Assembly: GCA_009193035.1 (NCBI GenBank)
Contig: SWDT01000003.1
Span: 1 to 64,000, forward strand
Length of the DNA stretch: 64,000 nucleotides
Direction: 5' to 3'
Origin: Halicephalobus mephisto
Taxonomy: Eukaryota; Nematoda; Chromadorea; Rhabditida; Panagrolaimidae
A program made the translations under genes and the position numbers. Positions 10,335 through 22,363 of this stretch are shown piece by piece. The notes under the pieces were generated by a model. It did not search any database, was not told the DNA's origin, and was given only the letters and a program-made list of their open reading frames with translations. Within the stretch, counting starts at the first letter, position 1. The number at the start of each line of letters is the position of its first letter.

Positions 10335-13117
10335 TTAGTTTAGTTTATTTTCATGTCCAATTACGGTAAAACTGGTTCTTGGAGGTAGAATGAATTGGTA
10401 AAAATTTTCCTCCAAGAAGAATTGTTTGATTTCGTTGAATTTCGTGAAACCAAACAGCAATCCATTCTCATCATGGACTTCCACAGGATCGGAAACAGAA
10501 TCTGTCCAGAACTCGTCCAAGTAAATTTGCTTTCCAGGGAATGCGTTCAAAATAGTCACTGTGCAAGTTCCTGTTCCGTTGTTCACCATTGTTAGTTTTC
10601 CATTCTCCTTAGCTAGTAATTTAGCATCGATCACACTGTGTTCGAAAAGACAATTAGATGTATCCACTGAAATTAGCTACTTATATTGAGATAAGGAAAA
10701 AACCAACAATCATGGATTCTGGCGAACATCAATACATTGTGAGCTTTATCTTGCTCCTCTGTGTAAATGATATTTTGATTAAATGATGTCTGGATTCCTT
10801 GAGGCATAAATCGACGGTTATTGACATTCTCAAAAACTGTTGTAATCTCTTCTAGTCTAAATATTGATTAATCAATAGCAATAAGATCGTTACAACTTAC
10901 GGCGCCATATAGTAGTCAAAGAATCCTTGATAAAAATCGAAGACTCCGTAGCCATTATTCGTTATAAAAAAGAAGTCAATCGTTATATTTTCAGCAAAAT
11001 CATATTTAATTTCTATGTAACTGTTATTCGGTACACTAGATAGATCGTAGAAACCATGTGTGATCGTCTTATTCAAGGTTAAGGTATTAACAAGTTTTGG
11101 TTCAGAGATCCGATATTGTGTGAATAAAAACCACATATCTGTAGTATCAAGAATGCCAAAAAGGTCGTCGGTATATATATAAACAAAAAATTTTAGTGGA
11201 ATCATTGTCCTCGTAAAGTTTCTAGAAATAAATATGAATAAAAATATTCCCACAAAGAACTTACAATGAGTACATCACTTTGTCTGCATTCTGAATGCGT
11301 TTAGCAAGTAAGTTCATGTTAGTGAAATTAAATTTCAAAACAACAAAATTACTTTCATTAGCACATTCCTTGTCTATAGTATACTAAATTCCATTATTAT
11401 AAAACTTAGAATGATTTTTCTCCGAAATTGCTATGAGGCGATTTTCCAAAACTTGTTCGGAACTAATGGAGTATTAGCTTTTTATTTTCCTTAGTAGTTA
11501 TTTCATATTTTTACATTAGTTCGTGATTAAGTTTTCAGAACATTATTCTCTCTGGGTAAATCTAGAAATTTCTAGAATATATCCTTATGAGATATAAAAG
11601 CCTTTGATAATTCTCGAAGGTTAAGCGTTACACATTATAGTATTTGCAAATATCTTAGGAATCATAACGAGCATCAAAAGTAGATTGCTTTGCTGATTTA
11701 AAAATTAGGATGTTTTAAAAAACTTACAATAATAGAAACGTGGTTTCCGGAGCAAAATATGTGTGGATTAGTAGAATTTTCTGAGAATGTTGTATTTACA
11801 GTTCCAGAACAAGGAAGGGTTACATAAATATCCTTGTTAAAACAATCTGAAATTCTCTTATCGAATTTTATAATTTGTATAACAAAACATTACAGTATTC
11901 TTTAATGAACACCTCGAATCCAGCTTGAGTGATGCTGCCATCGGAGTCGAATTTGAATAAAACATCATATGAAGAAGCAACATAGGTATGACCAGGTAGA
12001 AGTTTAATTCTGTCGAATCCTAATATGTTTTGAACTGTCACATTATCATGAGCTTTTTCCAAATGAAATGTTTGTAACCAGAAAGCCAGCTGTTTATTTT
12101 TCTGCATTATAATCCACTGAGAGCAGTGCTAAAAGAAAATTTAGCTTGTTTCCTACAGAATGATGAATACTCACAACATTGTTCTGATAGCCATTAATCA
12201 AATCGAAATTTGAAAAAATAAAAGTATCTTCTGTATTGTTATAAAAAGTGCAATTAGTTGATAATAGATAATCCCTGTAGGCCAAACTTACAAATCCTCG
12301 TAAGCTTCCATAATCTATAGGTCGCATAAGATTGTCATAAAAAAAGTTAACATCATCAAATATACCATTAAGCATAAACAGCTTTGTTCCATTTGTGAAA
12401 TATGGACCATGTGTCCTAAAATATTAATTATTTAGTTATTATTAAACCAACAAACAATACTTGATTCCAATGTTTGTATTATAAATGAAAGCGGAATAAT
12501 CTATCATATTCAGATCTAGCGACATTTTGAGAATAATGTCATTATCTTTGCAATAAAAAAGCCACCAACAGCGTTGAATGATTTCCGATGTTAATGGGAC
12601 TATTATATTTGACAAATTGGAACCAGGATTAGAATTCTTTAATAGATCAATTTTATATGATTTCTCACCACAAGAATCATTCGTACGATAAATGAACCCT
12701 TGAAAAGCCTGCCACTGAATTTGATTCTCGGATTCAGAAGTATTGGTCAGTAGTTTGAAGGAGATTGACTTCCCGATGAATTGGTAATAGTCCTTGTTCG
12801 TGTCGATTTCGTCATAAAACCTATTTGCGGTAAAATTTAAAATTACTAAACTGAACTTACCTTGTTGCTTTATTCCATGTGATAATCACATTCTTCAAAT
12901 ATCCGTTAGTGATGATAAAGACGAAATTATCAGATTCGTCATTGAGTTCGAAATGGCACTGTGACAGATTTTGTGAAGGAATTGCCGCGGGAAATTCTAC
13001 GGTTGAAATATAAGTTGCGCCATCGTCCACAGTAACGTAATTGATGCAGTTGAAGTTCTGTTCACATACAGCCGTATTCAACACTGTAAAAAGAACTAAT
13101 AAAATGTAAAAACACAT
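10335..13117 (-). CDS. Array copy B: large secreted CUB-like protein, possible +1 frameshift in exon 6
   Basis: Exons 13117-12861, 12820-12461, 12415-12175, 12128-11894, 11846-11728, 11384-11265, 11221-10901, 10856-10708, 10666-10335. Signal peptide MCFYILLVLFTVLNTAVC, same module order as copy A, about 710 residues if continuous. Exon 6, modelled from the acceptor equivalent to the other copies, has 120 nt instead of 119: a run of five T near 11337-11341 puts a TAA in frame. Using the AG ten bases further in (CTATAG) restores an open frame but loses the conserved DK(E)C cysteine. The intron before exon 6 is about 343 nt instead of 49, holding a unique insertion of nearly 300 bp. The C-terminal part (DTSNCLFEHSVIDAKLLAKE) is closest to copy D. 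Confidence 0.72.
11400..11695. other. Unique insertion inside an intron of copy B
   Basis: The equivalent intron in A, C and E is about 49 nt, and in D about 43 nt. Here roughly 300 extra bases are present with no open frame. It includes the short self-complementary stretch TCTAGAAATTTCTAGA near 11560. Clear terminal repeats were not found. Confidence 0.4.
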
Positions 13118-13196
13118 TTTAATTGCAACAAAAAATAAACTCCGTTTTAATACAGCCTGAGAATATATATGATGAATATACTTAATGGCTTGCAAA

Positions 13197-13214
13197 TGAT
13201 ATCATAATCGGATC
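13197..13214 (-). promoter_or_regulatory. Conserved upstream palindromic element, copy B
   Basis: ATGATATCATAATCGGAT, 80 bp upstream of the copy B start codon, identical to the copy A, C and E elements. The whole 5' flank (about 13118-13330) is also nearly identical to that of copy E. Confidence 0.5.
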
Positions 13215-13748
13215 ATCGGTTCTATTGGCCAAAATAATATATTGATTTCAAGCTCGTATCAACCACTAAAGACATCGAAAATCAATATAAATACGTCAAT
13301 AAAACAGATAAGGTAAATCGTTGTATGGTTCACACCATCTAAGACTAGATTAACGAAATATCATCCTGCAGTGGATGTATCTTCCATTAAGAGCATATGA
13401 AAAGGATATTACTCAAGAATTTTACAAGTTGATTTTTACTCCTCGAATTATTTTTAGCGTACAATTCTACTTAGGTTTGAAAATTAACGAACTAGTTATA
13501 CTTATTAGATGTTTCGCCATGAGAATTTATTTTATATTATGCGACATAACAATGTCTCATCTTGTACGCGAATTCTCATCAATACGATATTTGTTGTAAC
13601 TTTCTTAAACCATCAAATTAGTAAAAGACAAGTATAAAATAAGAGAATAACAAAAAATATCTAGTGATTTAAAGTCAGTTATTTTTAAATGTTCCTCAAT
13701 CAAATATAAAATTTATGTTGTCATTATCTTTATTTACTTCTTAAACTT

Positions 13749-14847
13749 TTAGTGAGTGCCATTTCTGTAAGGAGTGTGAATTTTGTCAGAATAATAAGCA
13801 AACTGAATAGTGTTAGGATCATAAAATTCTCTGAACTCTTCATTTGGCCACTGTTTCATTAATTTTATGATGTCGTCTTTATTTAACGTTTTTCCACCAT
13901 GAGTTAATTTCCAGAGGTTCCTTCTTTCGATATTCAGGAACTTCATAAACTCCATCATTTCCTCTTTGGAAAGGGCATTATCTCCGTCACTGTCGTACTT
14001 TTTGATCATTTTTTCTGCACAGACATCTGGAAAGAAGAAAAATTCCCATTCTCTCTTTGATATCTTGCCGTCCACTAAAGAGAATTGTGTGAAATACAAT
14101 ATAAATACTATTTACTTACAGTTAGGATTGTGTTGATTAGCCTTCCAGACCAATTCGTTGAAAAATGCATAGGATAAACTCTTACTATCATAAGGTGTAG
14201 TTCCGTCTTCTTTATAGATTTTGTAATACATAGAATCCGGATTTATACCTGTAGATTCACAGTAACCAGGTGTCAAATCTCTCGTTTTCAGGAATTTTCA
14301 GACAAGGATATGTACCATTGGGAACAATGACAGTAAATAAAGCAAACTCAGTAATATTCATGGAGAAGTTGAGGCTGCTAGCGTTGGTGCTATCCATTCT
14401 CCGGAAGGCAAGATATTCAATAATTTCGTCTTTTGAATATAAACTGTCATTATTTGTGTCAAATTGAACAAGATCATGAGCAACGATAAGATAGTCAGCT
14501 AATCTCTCCTTGAATTCCGGAACAGTAGTATTACCGTCTCCTGAAAAACTACTTTTAGTATATTTAATCAAATACATAATCTTACCGTTGGAGTCGAAGT
14601 AACAATACATTGATTTGGTAAACGGTTCAAAACATTCTGTTTCATATTCATCTCCATCAACAACACCATCTCCGTTTGTGTCCATAGCATTGAAATTATC
14701 CATAATTGTTGCATTCGATCCACAATAAGTCCATTGATCCACAATTTCGTTTATATCTTGAGTTTTTCCAGCGCAGCTTGAATTAGTCTTCTGCTTCGCA
14801 AAAACCAAATGAAGAATTATAGAGAACAAAATCAAACGAAGTACCAT
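13749..14847 (-). CDS. Secreted multi-EF-hand protein
   Basis: Four exons, 14847-14586, 14540-14316, 14248-14120 and 14074-13749, all junctions in frame, 313 residues. The N-terminus MVLRLILFSIILHLVFA is a signal peptide, so this is not a cytosolic calmodulin. Calcium-binding-type loops are visible: DTNGDGVVDGDEY, DSNGDGNTTVPEF (built across the first junction), DTNNDSLYSKDEI and DSDGDNALSKEEM; DGKISKREWE resembles a half loop. The exon 2-3 junction joins PNG to INPDSMYYK using a GTACAT donor and a CTACAG acceptor, the only arrangement found that keeps the frame. It lies between copies B and C and shares its strand. Remnants of the same gene's 3' end lie upstream of copies A and C, so an EF-hand gene was once part of the duplicated unit. 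A role in extracellular calcium binding is inferred. Confidence 0.82.
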
Positions 14848-15994
14848 TGTGCTCAATTTGTAACTTGGATGAAATGACGAGAAATGCTTTGGGTATAAAA
14901 GCACAACAGTTATCGTAATCCTAAGCTGAGATTAAGGATAAATTTTGAATTTCTAAATTGGAAAAGTGATTATTGGTTTTTAAAACAGATAATCTGTACT
15001 GTCTTGTCTGTTGCAAAACACAAATATATTTGTTGTCTCGTTTGTTGCAAAGCACAAATTTTAGAGCATCAAAATGCTACAAAAAATGAGAAAGTTCATA
15101 ATGGAGATTATTATTGGAATGAATCATGATTGAACGTTTATTGACAACAGACAGTAAACTTTGATTTGTCAAAAGTTTTTAATTTAACTATTAATGCAAA
15201 GAATGGCTTTCAGAAAGTCCTGAAAAAGTGAAATTAATTTACTACTTTGATAAACTGTAGATTCAGTAAAAGAAAACTTTGAATTCCCGATTGCTTTAAA
15301 ATTCTTTAAGAAAATTCAAATTGATCTTATAATTCATTCGGTTTCTAAAAATAAATTATTCATGACTTGAACATTCACCGAAACAGGAGAACATCATTAC
15401 TGTATCACTTTGGTACTGAATTTCATTATTTATTGTTGAAAAATAATTAGTTTGGATGGAATTATTTGTAAATGTTCGTTGTTCTTGGATTTAATAGGAA
15501 CATAAAAACAGATCACGAGATTGCTATCATTGTTTTATGCCTGATAAAATTAGCTTTTCTCTATTAAAAAAAATGAATGTTTAATCATTATAGCCATATA
15601 GTTGGGTCGGAAACAGCTTGAAAATCTTCAAAATAAAAAGCAAATATAGCTTTCTTGTAGCAAATGGTTTCATTTTGCTTTAATACAGCCTAAGAATATT
15701 TATATCAGATGATTTTAAATTCAATATTATGAGAATGATATTAAACTCGGATCGTGACTCCTAATAACTTAGGCAATACGCGAATATCAATGGAGAAAAA
15801 CACTGTAAGAGCTTTGTAATCGATACATTATAATTAAATAATAATTTGAGTGTGCTCTTTACTAGAAGTAAATCATAAATGAAGTTTTAAGATAAACAAA
15901 AATACAATCAAAAAATAAAGGGTTAAAAAGTAATATGTATTTAAGAATTTGGTGCTTTGAAAAATTCAATACACTAAGAAACCTCAAAATTAAT
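14848..15994. other. EF-hand to copy C spacer with a promoter-like remnant
   Basis: No gene. Around 15670-15880 the sequence (TTAATACAGCCTAAGAATAT, ATGATATTAAACTCGGATC) resembles the 5' flanks of copies B, D and E, including a degenerate form of the shared upstream element, but no gene follows. It looks like an orphaned promoter left by loss of an array unit. A TATA-like and GATA-like stretch at about 14893-14920 is probably the EF-hand promoter. Confidence 0.4.
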
Positions 15995-18469
15995 TTAGTT
16001 TAGTTTATTTTCATGTCCAATTACAGTAAAACTGGTTCTTGGAGGTAGAATGAATTGATAGAAGTTTTCCTTCAAGAAGAATTGTTTGATTTCGTTGAAT
16101 TTCGTGAAACCAAACAGCAATCCATTCTCATCATGGACTTCCACAGGATCGGAAACAGAATCTGTCCAGAACTCGTCCAAGTAAATTTGATTTTCTTGAA
16201 ATGGATTTAGCAGAGTCACTATGCAATCCCCTGTTCCATTATTCACCATTGTTAGTTTCCCGTTCTCTTCCACCAGTAGTCTAGCATCGATCACATCGTG
16301 TTCGAAGAGGCAGTTCTGAGTGTTTACTGAAATTAATTATTTAAAGTGAAATGAGGGAAAAACTAACAATTATGAGGCCTGACGAACATTAATGCGCTGT
16401 AATTCTTCTCTTCTTTCTCGTTATAGATGATACTTTGAAGATTATATGAAGTATATCCTATGGGCATAAATCGTCGCCTTTTATTTTCGCCATTAATATT
16501 GTTAATTTGTCCTATTCTAAATATCGTCAGTTACAAATAGCAACTTGGTTACAACTTACGGTGCTATGTAGAGATTGAAATATCCTTCATAGAAATCAAG
16601 GACCCCATAGTCACTGTCTGTCACAAAGTAATAATCAATCTTTGAGTCATAAGACATGTTACGTTGAACTTCTACATAACTATTATTTGGTATTTTTGAA
16701 AGATCATAGAAGATATGTGTACTCGTCTCGTGCAAAATTAAATTGTCAACACGTTTTGGTGTAGGAATCTGATATAGTGTCATGGAGAAAGAAATGTTCG
16801 TAATGTCAGTAATACCAAATGTTTGATAACCTTGCACGTAAATGTAATAATTTGGAGGAATAGCTGTTCTTTCGTAGCGTCTAAAGATGAAAGAAAATAA
16901 AAATATGAGAAAGAAACTTACAGATTATATCGAGATTCACTGAAATTTACAACAGTCGCATATGTTATATTGTTATGAGTGATATTATAATGTAGGGCAA
17001 TAAAAGTAGTTTCATTGGGACATTTATCATCCATTTTGAACTAAATTAATCAACTTACAAATTGTCTATATTTATTCTAAGAAACCTACATGAATGTACG
17101 TGCCTTTAAAAAAGCAAAACACATAAGAATTCGGAAGATTCTCTAGAAATGTTGCATTTACCGTTGCAGAACATGGAATAGATATAGTGACATTTCCACT
17201 TAAGCAGTCTAAAATTCGAATGAATTTTTATACTTTTCAGCGCAAACTCATACCGTATTCTTGGATGACCATCTCAAACCCAGCTTGAGTGATGCTTCCG
17301 TCAGAATAAAAATGAAGGGAAAGATCATATGAAGGAGCAATATAGGTGTGACCAGGTAACATTTTCATTCCATCAAATTGTGCCACATTTTGAACAGTCA
17401 CATTGTCATAGGCTTCCTCCATGTAAAACGTTTTAAACCAAAAGGTGAATTGCCTTCCAGTATGGGCTTCGATTGATTGAAAACAATACTAAAAGAGGAT
17501 TTATTTTTTATTTTACAAACCTATAAGCACTTACAGCATTGTTTGGATACCCATTAATGAAGTCGAGATACGAAAAGATAAATATGTCCTCAGTTGAGTT
17601 GTCAAGTGTGCAGCTTATTTGCAATTGATTATCCAAAGGAGCTAAGCTGACCAATCCCCTCAAACTTCCATAATTGACATCATGGAAATTATTAATATAG
17701 TTGATCATCAAAAAAGGAAGTAGTCCACTAATTTTCATAACTTCCGTTCCATTTGGTGGATTATGGTGACTAAAATACTGATACTCTAATCATAAGTAAA
17801 TCAACAAAAAATACCTGATCCCTATATCTGGATCAGTTTCAAAGAAACTTGAGTTATCCATCATATTCAAATTTAACAACAGTTTTTGATATACAGTTAT
17901 GTTTCCAAGAAAAAAAAAACCATTCGCATTCATTACTTATTTCTGAAGTCAATGGTACTAGTATTTCGAATTTTGAGATTTCAGGACTAGGACTTAGTAA
18001 GAAGTTAACTTCATACGACTGATATGAACCATTTGTATCGTAGATGAATCCTTGAAAGGCTTGCCATTCTGTTTCTTTTTTGGGATCAGAAGCATTGTTC
18101 GACAATTTGAAGGAAATAGATTTTCCAATAAACTGATAATAGTCAATGTTCGTATCGATTTCGCGATAAAAGCTATTCGAAGTAAACTTTAAAATTACCA
18201 AACTGAATTTACCTGGTCGATGTATCCCACGTGATAATCACATTCTTCAAGTATCCATTAGTTATTATAAAAACCAAATTCCCAGATTTACTTTTGAGGT
18301 TAAAGTAACACTGCGACAGATTTTTCCCATCAATGGTTTCGGGAAAATTTGAAGTCGAAATATAAGTTGCACCTTTGTCCACATTAACGTAATTAATACA
18401 ATCAAAAATTTCTCCATACGCTGTTTTGGCAAATAATGCTAAAATAACGAATAAAATATAAACGTACAT
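15995..18469 (-). CDS. Array copy C: large secreted CUB-like protein, +1 frameshift in exon 2
   Basis: Exons 18469-18213, 18172-17815, 17769-17535, 17488-17254, 17208-17090, 17040-16922, 16880-16560, 16516-16368, 16326-15995. Signal peptide MYVYILFVILALFAKTAYG. Exon 2 is one base too long: a run of ten T (plus-strand A run 17910-17919), where copy A has TCCTTTTTT in a nine-base interval, shifts the frame after CEWFFF and leads to a stop at about 17854. Every other exon has the frame-compatible length and no stop, and the product would be 707 residues with nine T. A single homopolymer change in an otherwise intact gene suggests a very young pseudogene, a polymorphism or a base-calling error. 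Exons 3-9 are closest to copies A and E; exon 1-2 is the most divergent of the five. Confidence 0.75.
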
Positions 18470-18551
18470 TTCCACCACAAAAATTGATTAGATACTATTT
18501 TATTTTAGTTTGGGAATCTTTATAAGGCGAATCATGATCAACAATGTGAGC

Positions 18552-18569
18552 ATGATATCATAATCGGAT
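18552..18569 (-). promoter_or_regulatory. Conserved upstream palindromic element, copy C
   Basis: ATGATATCATAATCGGAT, 83 bp upstream of the copy C start codon, with a TATAAAG-like box nearer the gene, as in copy A. Confidence 0.5.
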
Positions 18570-19104
18570 CTTTTTGGTCTAATAGCCAAGATAATAAATT
18601 GATATCAAACTGAGATCAGTTGTTTAGGGAGGATTGGATATGCATGTAAAGACGTCAGTATGATAGATTTTCGCACGCCCACACCTTCAAAGACTAGATT
18701 AGCAAAGAATCGTTTTGCAGTGGATTTACCTCACAATACCACCAAACAAGAAAGCACATCGATCACAAAGTTTTCACATTGTTCTTTACCCTCTTGTCAA
18801 GCCATTTCCACGTAAAATTCTACTTCCGTTTGAAAATGAACAAACTAGTTATACTTATTAGATGTTTCGTCATGAGAATTTATTTTATATTATGCGACAT
18901 AACAATGTCTCATCTTGTACGCCAATTCTCATCAATACGATATTTGTTGCAACTTTCTTAAACCATCAAATTAGCAGAAGACAAGTATAAAATAAGAAGA
19001 GAATAACAAAAAATATCGAATGATTTAAAATGAGTTATTTTTAAATGTTCCTCACTCATATATAAAATTTATGCTGTAATTATCTTTATTTCTCCCTTAA
19101 ACTT

Positions 19105-19140
19105 TTAGTGAGTATCGTTTTTCTAAGGAGTGAATCTTTT
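19105..19140 (-). pseudogene. Remnant of the 3' end of an EF-hand gene (C-D spacer)
   Basis: Same position relative to copy C as the 9939-9977 remnant to copy A. The minus-strand frame reads FTP-stop-KNDTH-stop, so the relic has diverged further from PYRNGTH than the A-B relic. Confidence 0.6.
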
Positions 19141-19500
19141 TAGAGTGTGGCAAAAATGTGTATTGGGGGTGTTGGTGGTATAACACCTTGGAGCTCGATA
19201 ATCAAGTGGAAAATTCTTGGTTCCCACTGTTAGCAATTTTAAGTACGTTTATCTGGACCTAAGTACAGAATATAGAATAGGAAAGATCTTCGTTTGCCAA
19301 AAACCTACCTCGGACTAGTTCAGAGTTGATTTTCTCAATGACTGACTTTCTAACACTTTTGTCTCGCCTCTCAATTGTTGTCTGAGTGGGCGGAGCTTTG
19401 GGCTATGTTTCTAGGCTGTTGATAGTTTAATTCTATCTTTTATGCCTACATAGATGAGCAAACATTTAAGTTTTATCGAAACTACTTATTTCGAATTAAT

Positions 19501-21975
19501 TTAATTCAGTTTATTTTCATGTCCAATTACAGTAAAACTGGTTCTTGGAGGTAGAATGAATTGGTAAAAATTTTCCTCCAAGAAGAACTGTTTGATTTCG
19601 TTGTACTTCGTGAAACCAAACAGCAATCCATTCTCATCATGGACTTCCACAGGGTCGGAAACAGAATCTGTCCAGAACTCGTCCAAGTAAATTTGCTTTC
19701 CAGGGAATGCGTTCAAAATAGTCACTGTGCAAGTTCCTGTTCCGTTGTTCACCATTGTTAGTTTTCCATTCTCCTTAGCTAGTAATTTAGCATCGATCAC
19801 ACTGTGTTCGAAAAGACAATTAGATGTATCCACTGAAATTAATTCCTGAAAGTGAAGTGAAAAAACCACTAACAACTGTTAACTCTGATGAACATCAATG
19901 GATTGGAATTCTTGTCTTGCTTCTCAGTGTAAATAAGATATTGAGAAAATGGCAACGTAATTCCTTCAGCCATAAATGGACGCCTCTTGATCTGGCAACA
20001 AAATCTTGTAATTGCGTCTACTCTAAATATTGACGATTACTTACACATGAGGAATTTATTGCAACTTGCGGGGCCAGATAAATACTAAAGTATTCTAGAT
20101 ATAAATCAAGAACACCGTAGTCGTTGTCCGTGACGAAAAAGAAATCAATTGACGTATTTCCAGGAAACTCATTTCGGATTTCAATGTACATATTATCCAT
20201 TATTTTCGATAGATCATAGAAAAGATGCGTGGTCATCTTGTTCAATATTAAGCTATCAACAAGTGTCGGAGTGGGAAGCCGATATAATGTCAACGAACAC
20301 CAAATATCTGTAGTATCCAGAATACCAAAGAATTTAGCACTTCTTATAGAAATATAGAAATTTACAGGAAGAACGATCCTCGTGAAGTTTCTAGAGATAA
20401 ATGAAGATAAATATATTTTTAGAAAACACTCACGGTGAATAGGACACTCCCGATTTGCCAATATACATGTTTAATATGCCGTTTTGGGTGACGTTATAAT
20501 GCAAAGCAACAAGGTCAGTTCTAATAGCGCATTTCTGTTCTATTTCGTACTAAACACATCACATCACAAGATATCCACTTTTTTAAACCCACGATAATGT
20601 AAATATATTCATCCGAGCAAAACGCGTGAGGATTATGAAAGTTTTCCAAAAATGTCACATTTACGGCTCCATAACATGGGATAACTACATTAACATCTTG
20701 ATTAAAACAATCTGAAATTCTGTGGTGAAATTCTACAGTTTTTAGACCAAAGAACTACCGTATTCTTGGATGATTACCTCAAACCCAGCCTGAGTGACAC
20801 TTCCATCAGAATCGAATTGAAATAAAGCGTCATATGAAGGAGCAATATAAATATGCCCAGGTAGTATTTTAATGGAGTTGAATTCTGTTATACTTCGAAC
20901 AGTCACATTGTCGCATGTTTCCTCTAGATGAAAAGTTCGAAACCAAAAGATTAACTGTTTGTTACTCTTGGCTTTGATTAATTTAGAGCAATGCTGAAAC
21001 GAAATTCACCTTTTTCTAAAAATACTGTAGACACTTACAACATTGTTCCCATATCCATTAATCGAATCAAAAAGTGAAAACATATAGATATTCTTAGGTA
21101 AAAGTTCAAAACTGCAGTTTGTTAGTAGTTGGTTGTCCATCAGAGCTAAACTAACAACTCCTCTCAAGCTCTCATAATCGGCAAGTCTCATGGAATTATT
21201 GTAAGTCAATATAGAACTCTGATACGCTCCAGCAGCTTTGAACAACTCAGCTCCATTTGTAGTGTATGGGCCATGAAAGCTAAAATACCGACAGCTAAGT
21301 TATTATTAAGTCCATAAAAAGTACCTGAGTCCTATTTCTTGATCTTCAATCCAACTTGAATTATCTACCATATCCACATTTAGTACCATCTTTAGATAAA
21401 CGTATATGCTGTTAAATTGAAAAATCCAAATGCAACTTCCGGTGATTTCTGACGTCAATGGTACAAGTATATTGAAGTTAGAGAGATTAGAAAAATCTTT
21501 GTTAAAGTTAATGTCATATGTTCGGTAAGAAGAATAATTCACATGGTAGATAAACCCTTGAAAAGCCTGCCACTGAATTTGATTCTCGAATTCAGAAGTA
21601 TTGGTCAGTAGTTTGAAGGAGATTGACTTCCCGATGAATTGGTAATAGTCTTTGTTCGTGTCGATTTCGTCATAAAACCTATTTGCGGTAAACTTTAAAA
21701 TTACTAAATTGAACTTACCTGGTTGCTTTATTCCATGTGATAACCACATTCTTCAAATATCCGTTAGTGATGATAAAAACTAAATTTCCTGATTCATCAT
21801 TGAGTTCGAAATGGCACTGTGACAGATTTTTCCCAACAATCGTTTCAGGGAAATTTGGAGTGGAAATATAAGTTGCGCCATGGTCCACATCCAAGTAATC
21901 AATGCAATTAAAACTTTGTCCATATACAGCTTTGACAAATATTATAAAAGAGAGAAATAAAACAGGAAAGTGCAT
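19501..21975 (-). CDS. Array copy D: large secreted CUB-like protein (intact)
   Basis: Exons 21975-21719, 21678-21325, 21279-21039, 20993-20759, 20711-20593, 20549-20434, 20390-20070, 20022-19874, 19832-19501. All lengths fit and no stop occurs: 707 residues. Signal peptide MHFPVLFLSFIIFVKAVYG, then DCIDYL-type CUB-like start (FNCIDYLDVDHGATYIST), SFHGPYTTNGAE after exon 3 begins, and the conserved WTDSVSDPVEV C-terminal domain. The intron after exon 7 (20069-20023, 47 nt) has a GC donor (CC|GCAAGT) where the other four copies have GT. A GTAAGT 28 nt downstream would leave only 22 nt of intron and the wrong phase, so the GC-AG intron is the best reading. This is the most divergent intact copy in exons 3-8, closest to B. 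Confidence 0.82.
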
Positions 21976-22363
21976 TTTCAGTGCAGCAACAGATTTAATT
22001 CTACTTCAATGGAACTTGATAATACCCATATGAGATGCTTTGAAGCTAAGTATTCTGAAAATAATATCATAATCAGATCATGAGTTCTAATAACCTAGAT
22101 AATGCGTTAAATCAAGTGAAGAAAATGTTTTAAGAGCTGTGATGAACGTGTTATAATCATAGAATAACTAGAGTACACCTTTTCGTTCAGACAGAAATGA
22201 GATATTTTTACCATCAGAATAAAATCACATAATGAGCAAAATTAAGCAAAACGAGTTGAATTCATTAAAGAACAAATGCAGATTCAAAAATTTTATGTTT
22301 TGACACCTTCTAATCTACTACAAAGCTTTGAAATAAATCAGACTAAATCACTTCGGAATCAAT
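21976..22363. other. D-E spacer
   Basis: Contains the promoter region of copy D and the 3' flank of copy E. It is unlike the A-B and C-D spacers and has no EF-hand remnant that I can see. Confidence 0.5.
22061..22078 (-). promoter_or_regulatory. Conserved upstream element, copy D (two changes)
   Basis: ATAATATCATAATCAGAT, 86 bp upstream of the copy D start, differing at two positions from the element of the other four genes. It is retained although the rest of this flank has diverged, which argues for function. Confidence 0.5.

Larger units (their letters stand above)
18470..19500. repeat. C-D spacer, near copy of the A-B spacer
   Basis: Nearly identical to 9311-10334 throughout, including the 5' flank of copy C and the 3' flank of copy D. 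It carries the promoter of copy C and an EF-hand remnant that, unlike the A-B one, has an internal stop. Confidence 0.8.
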
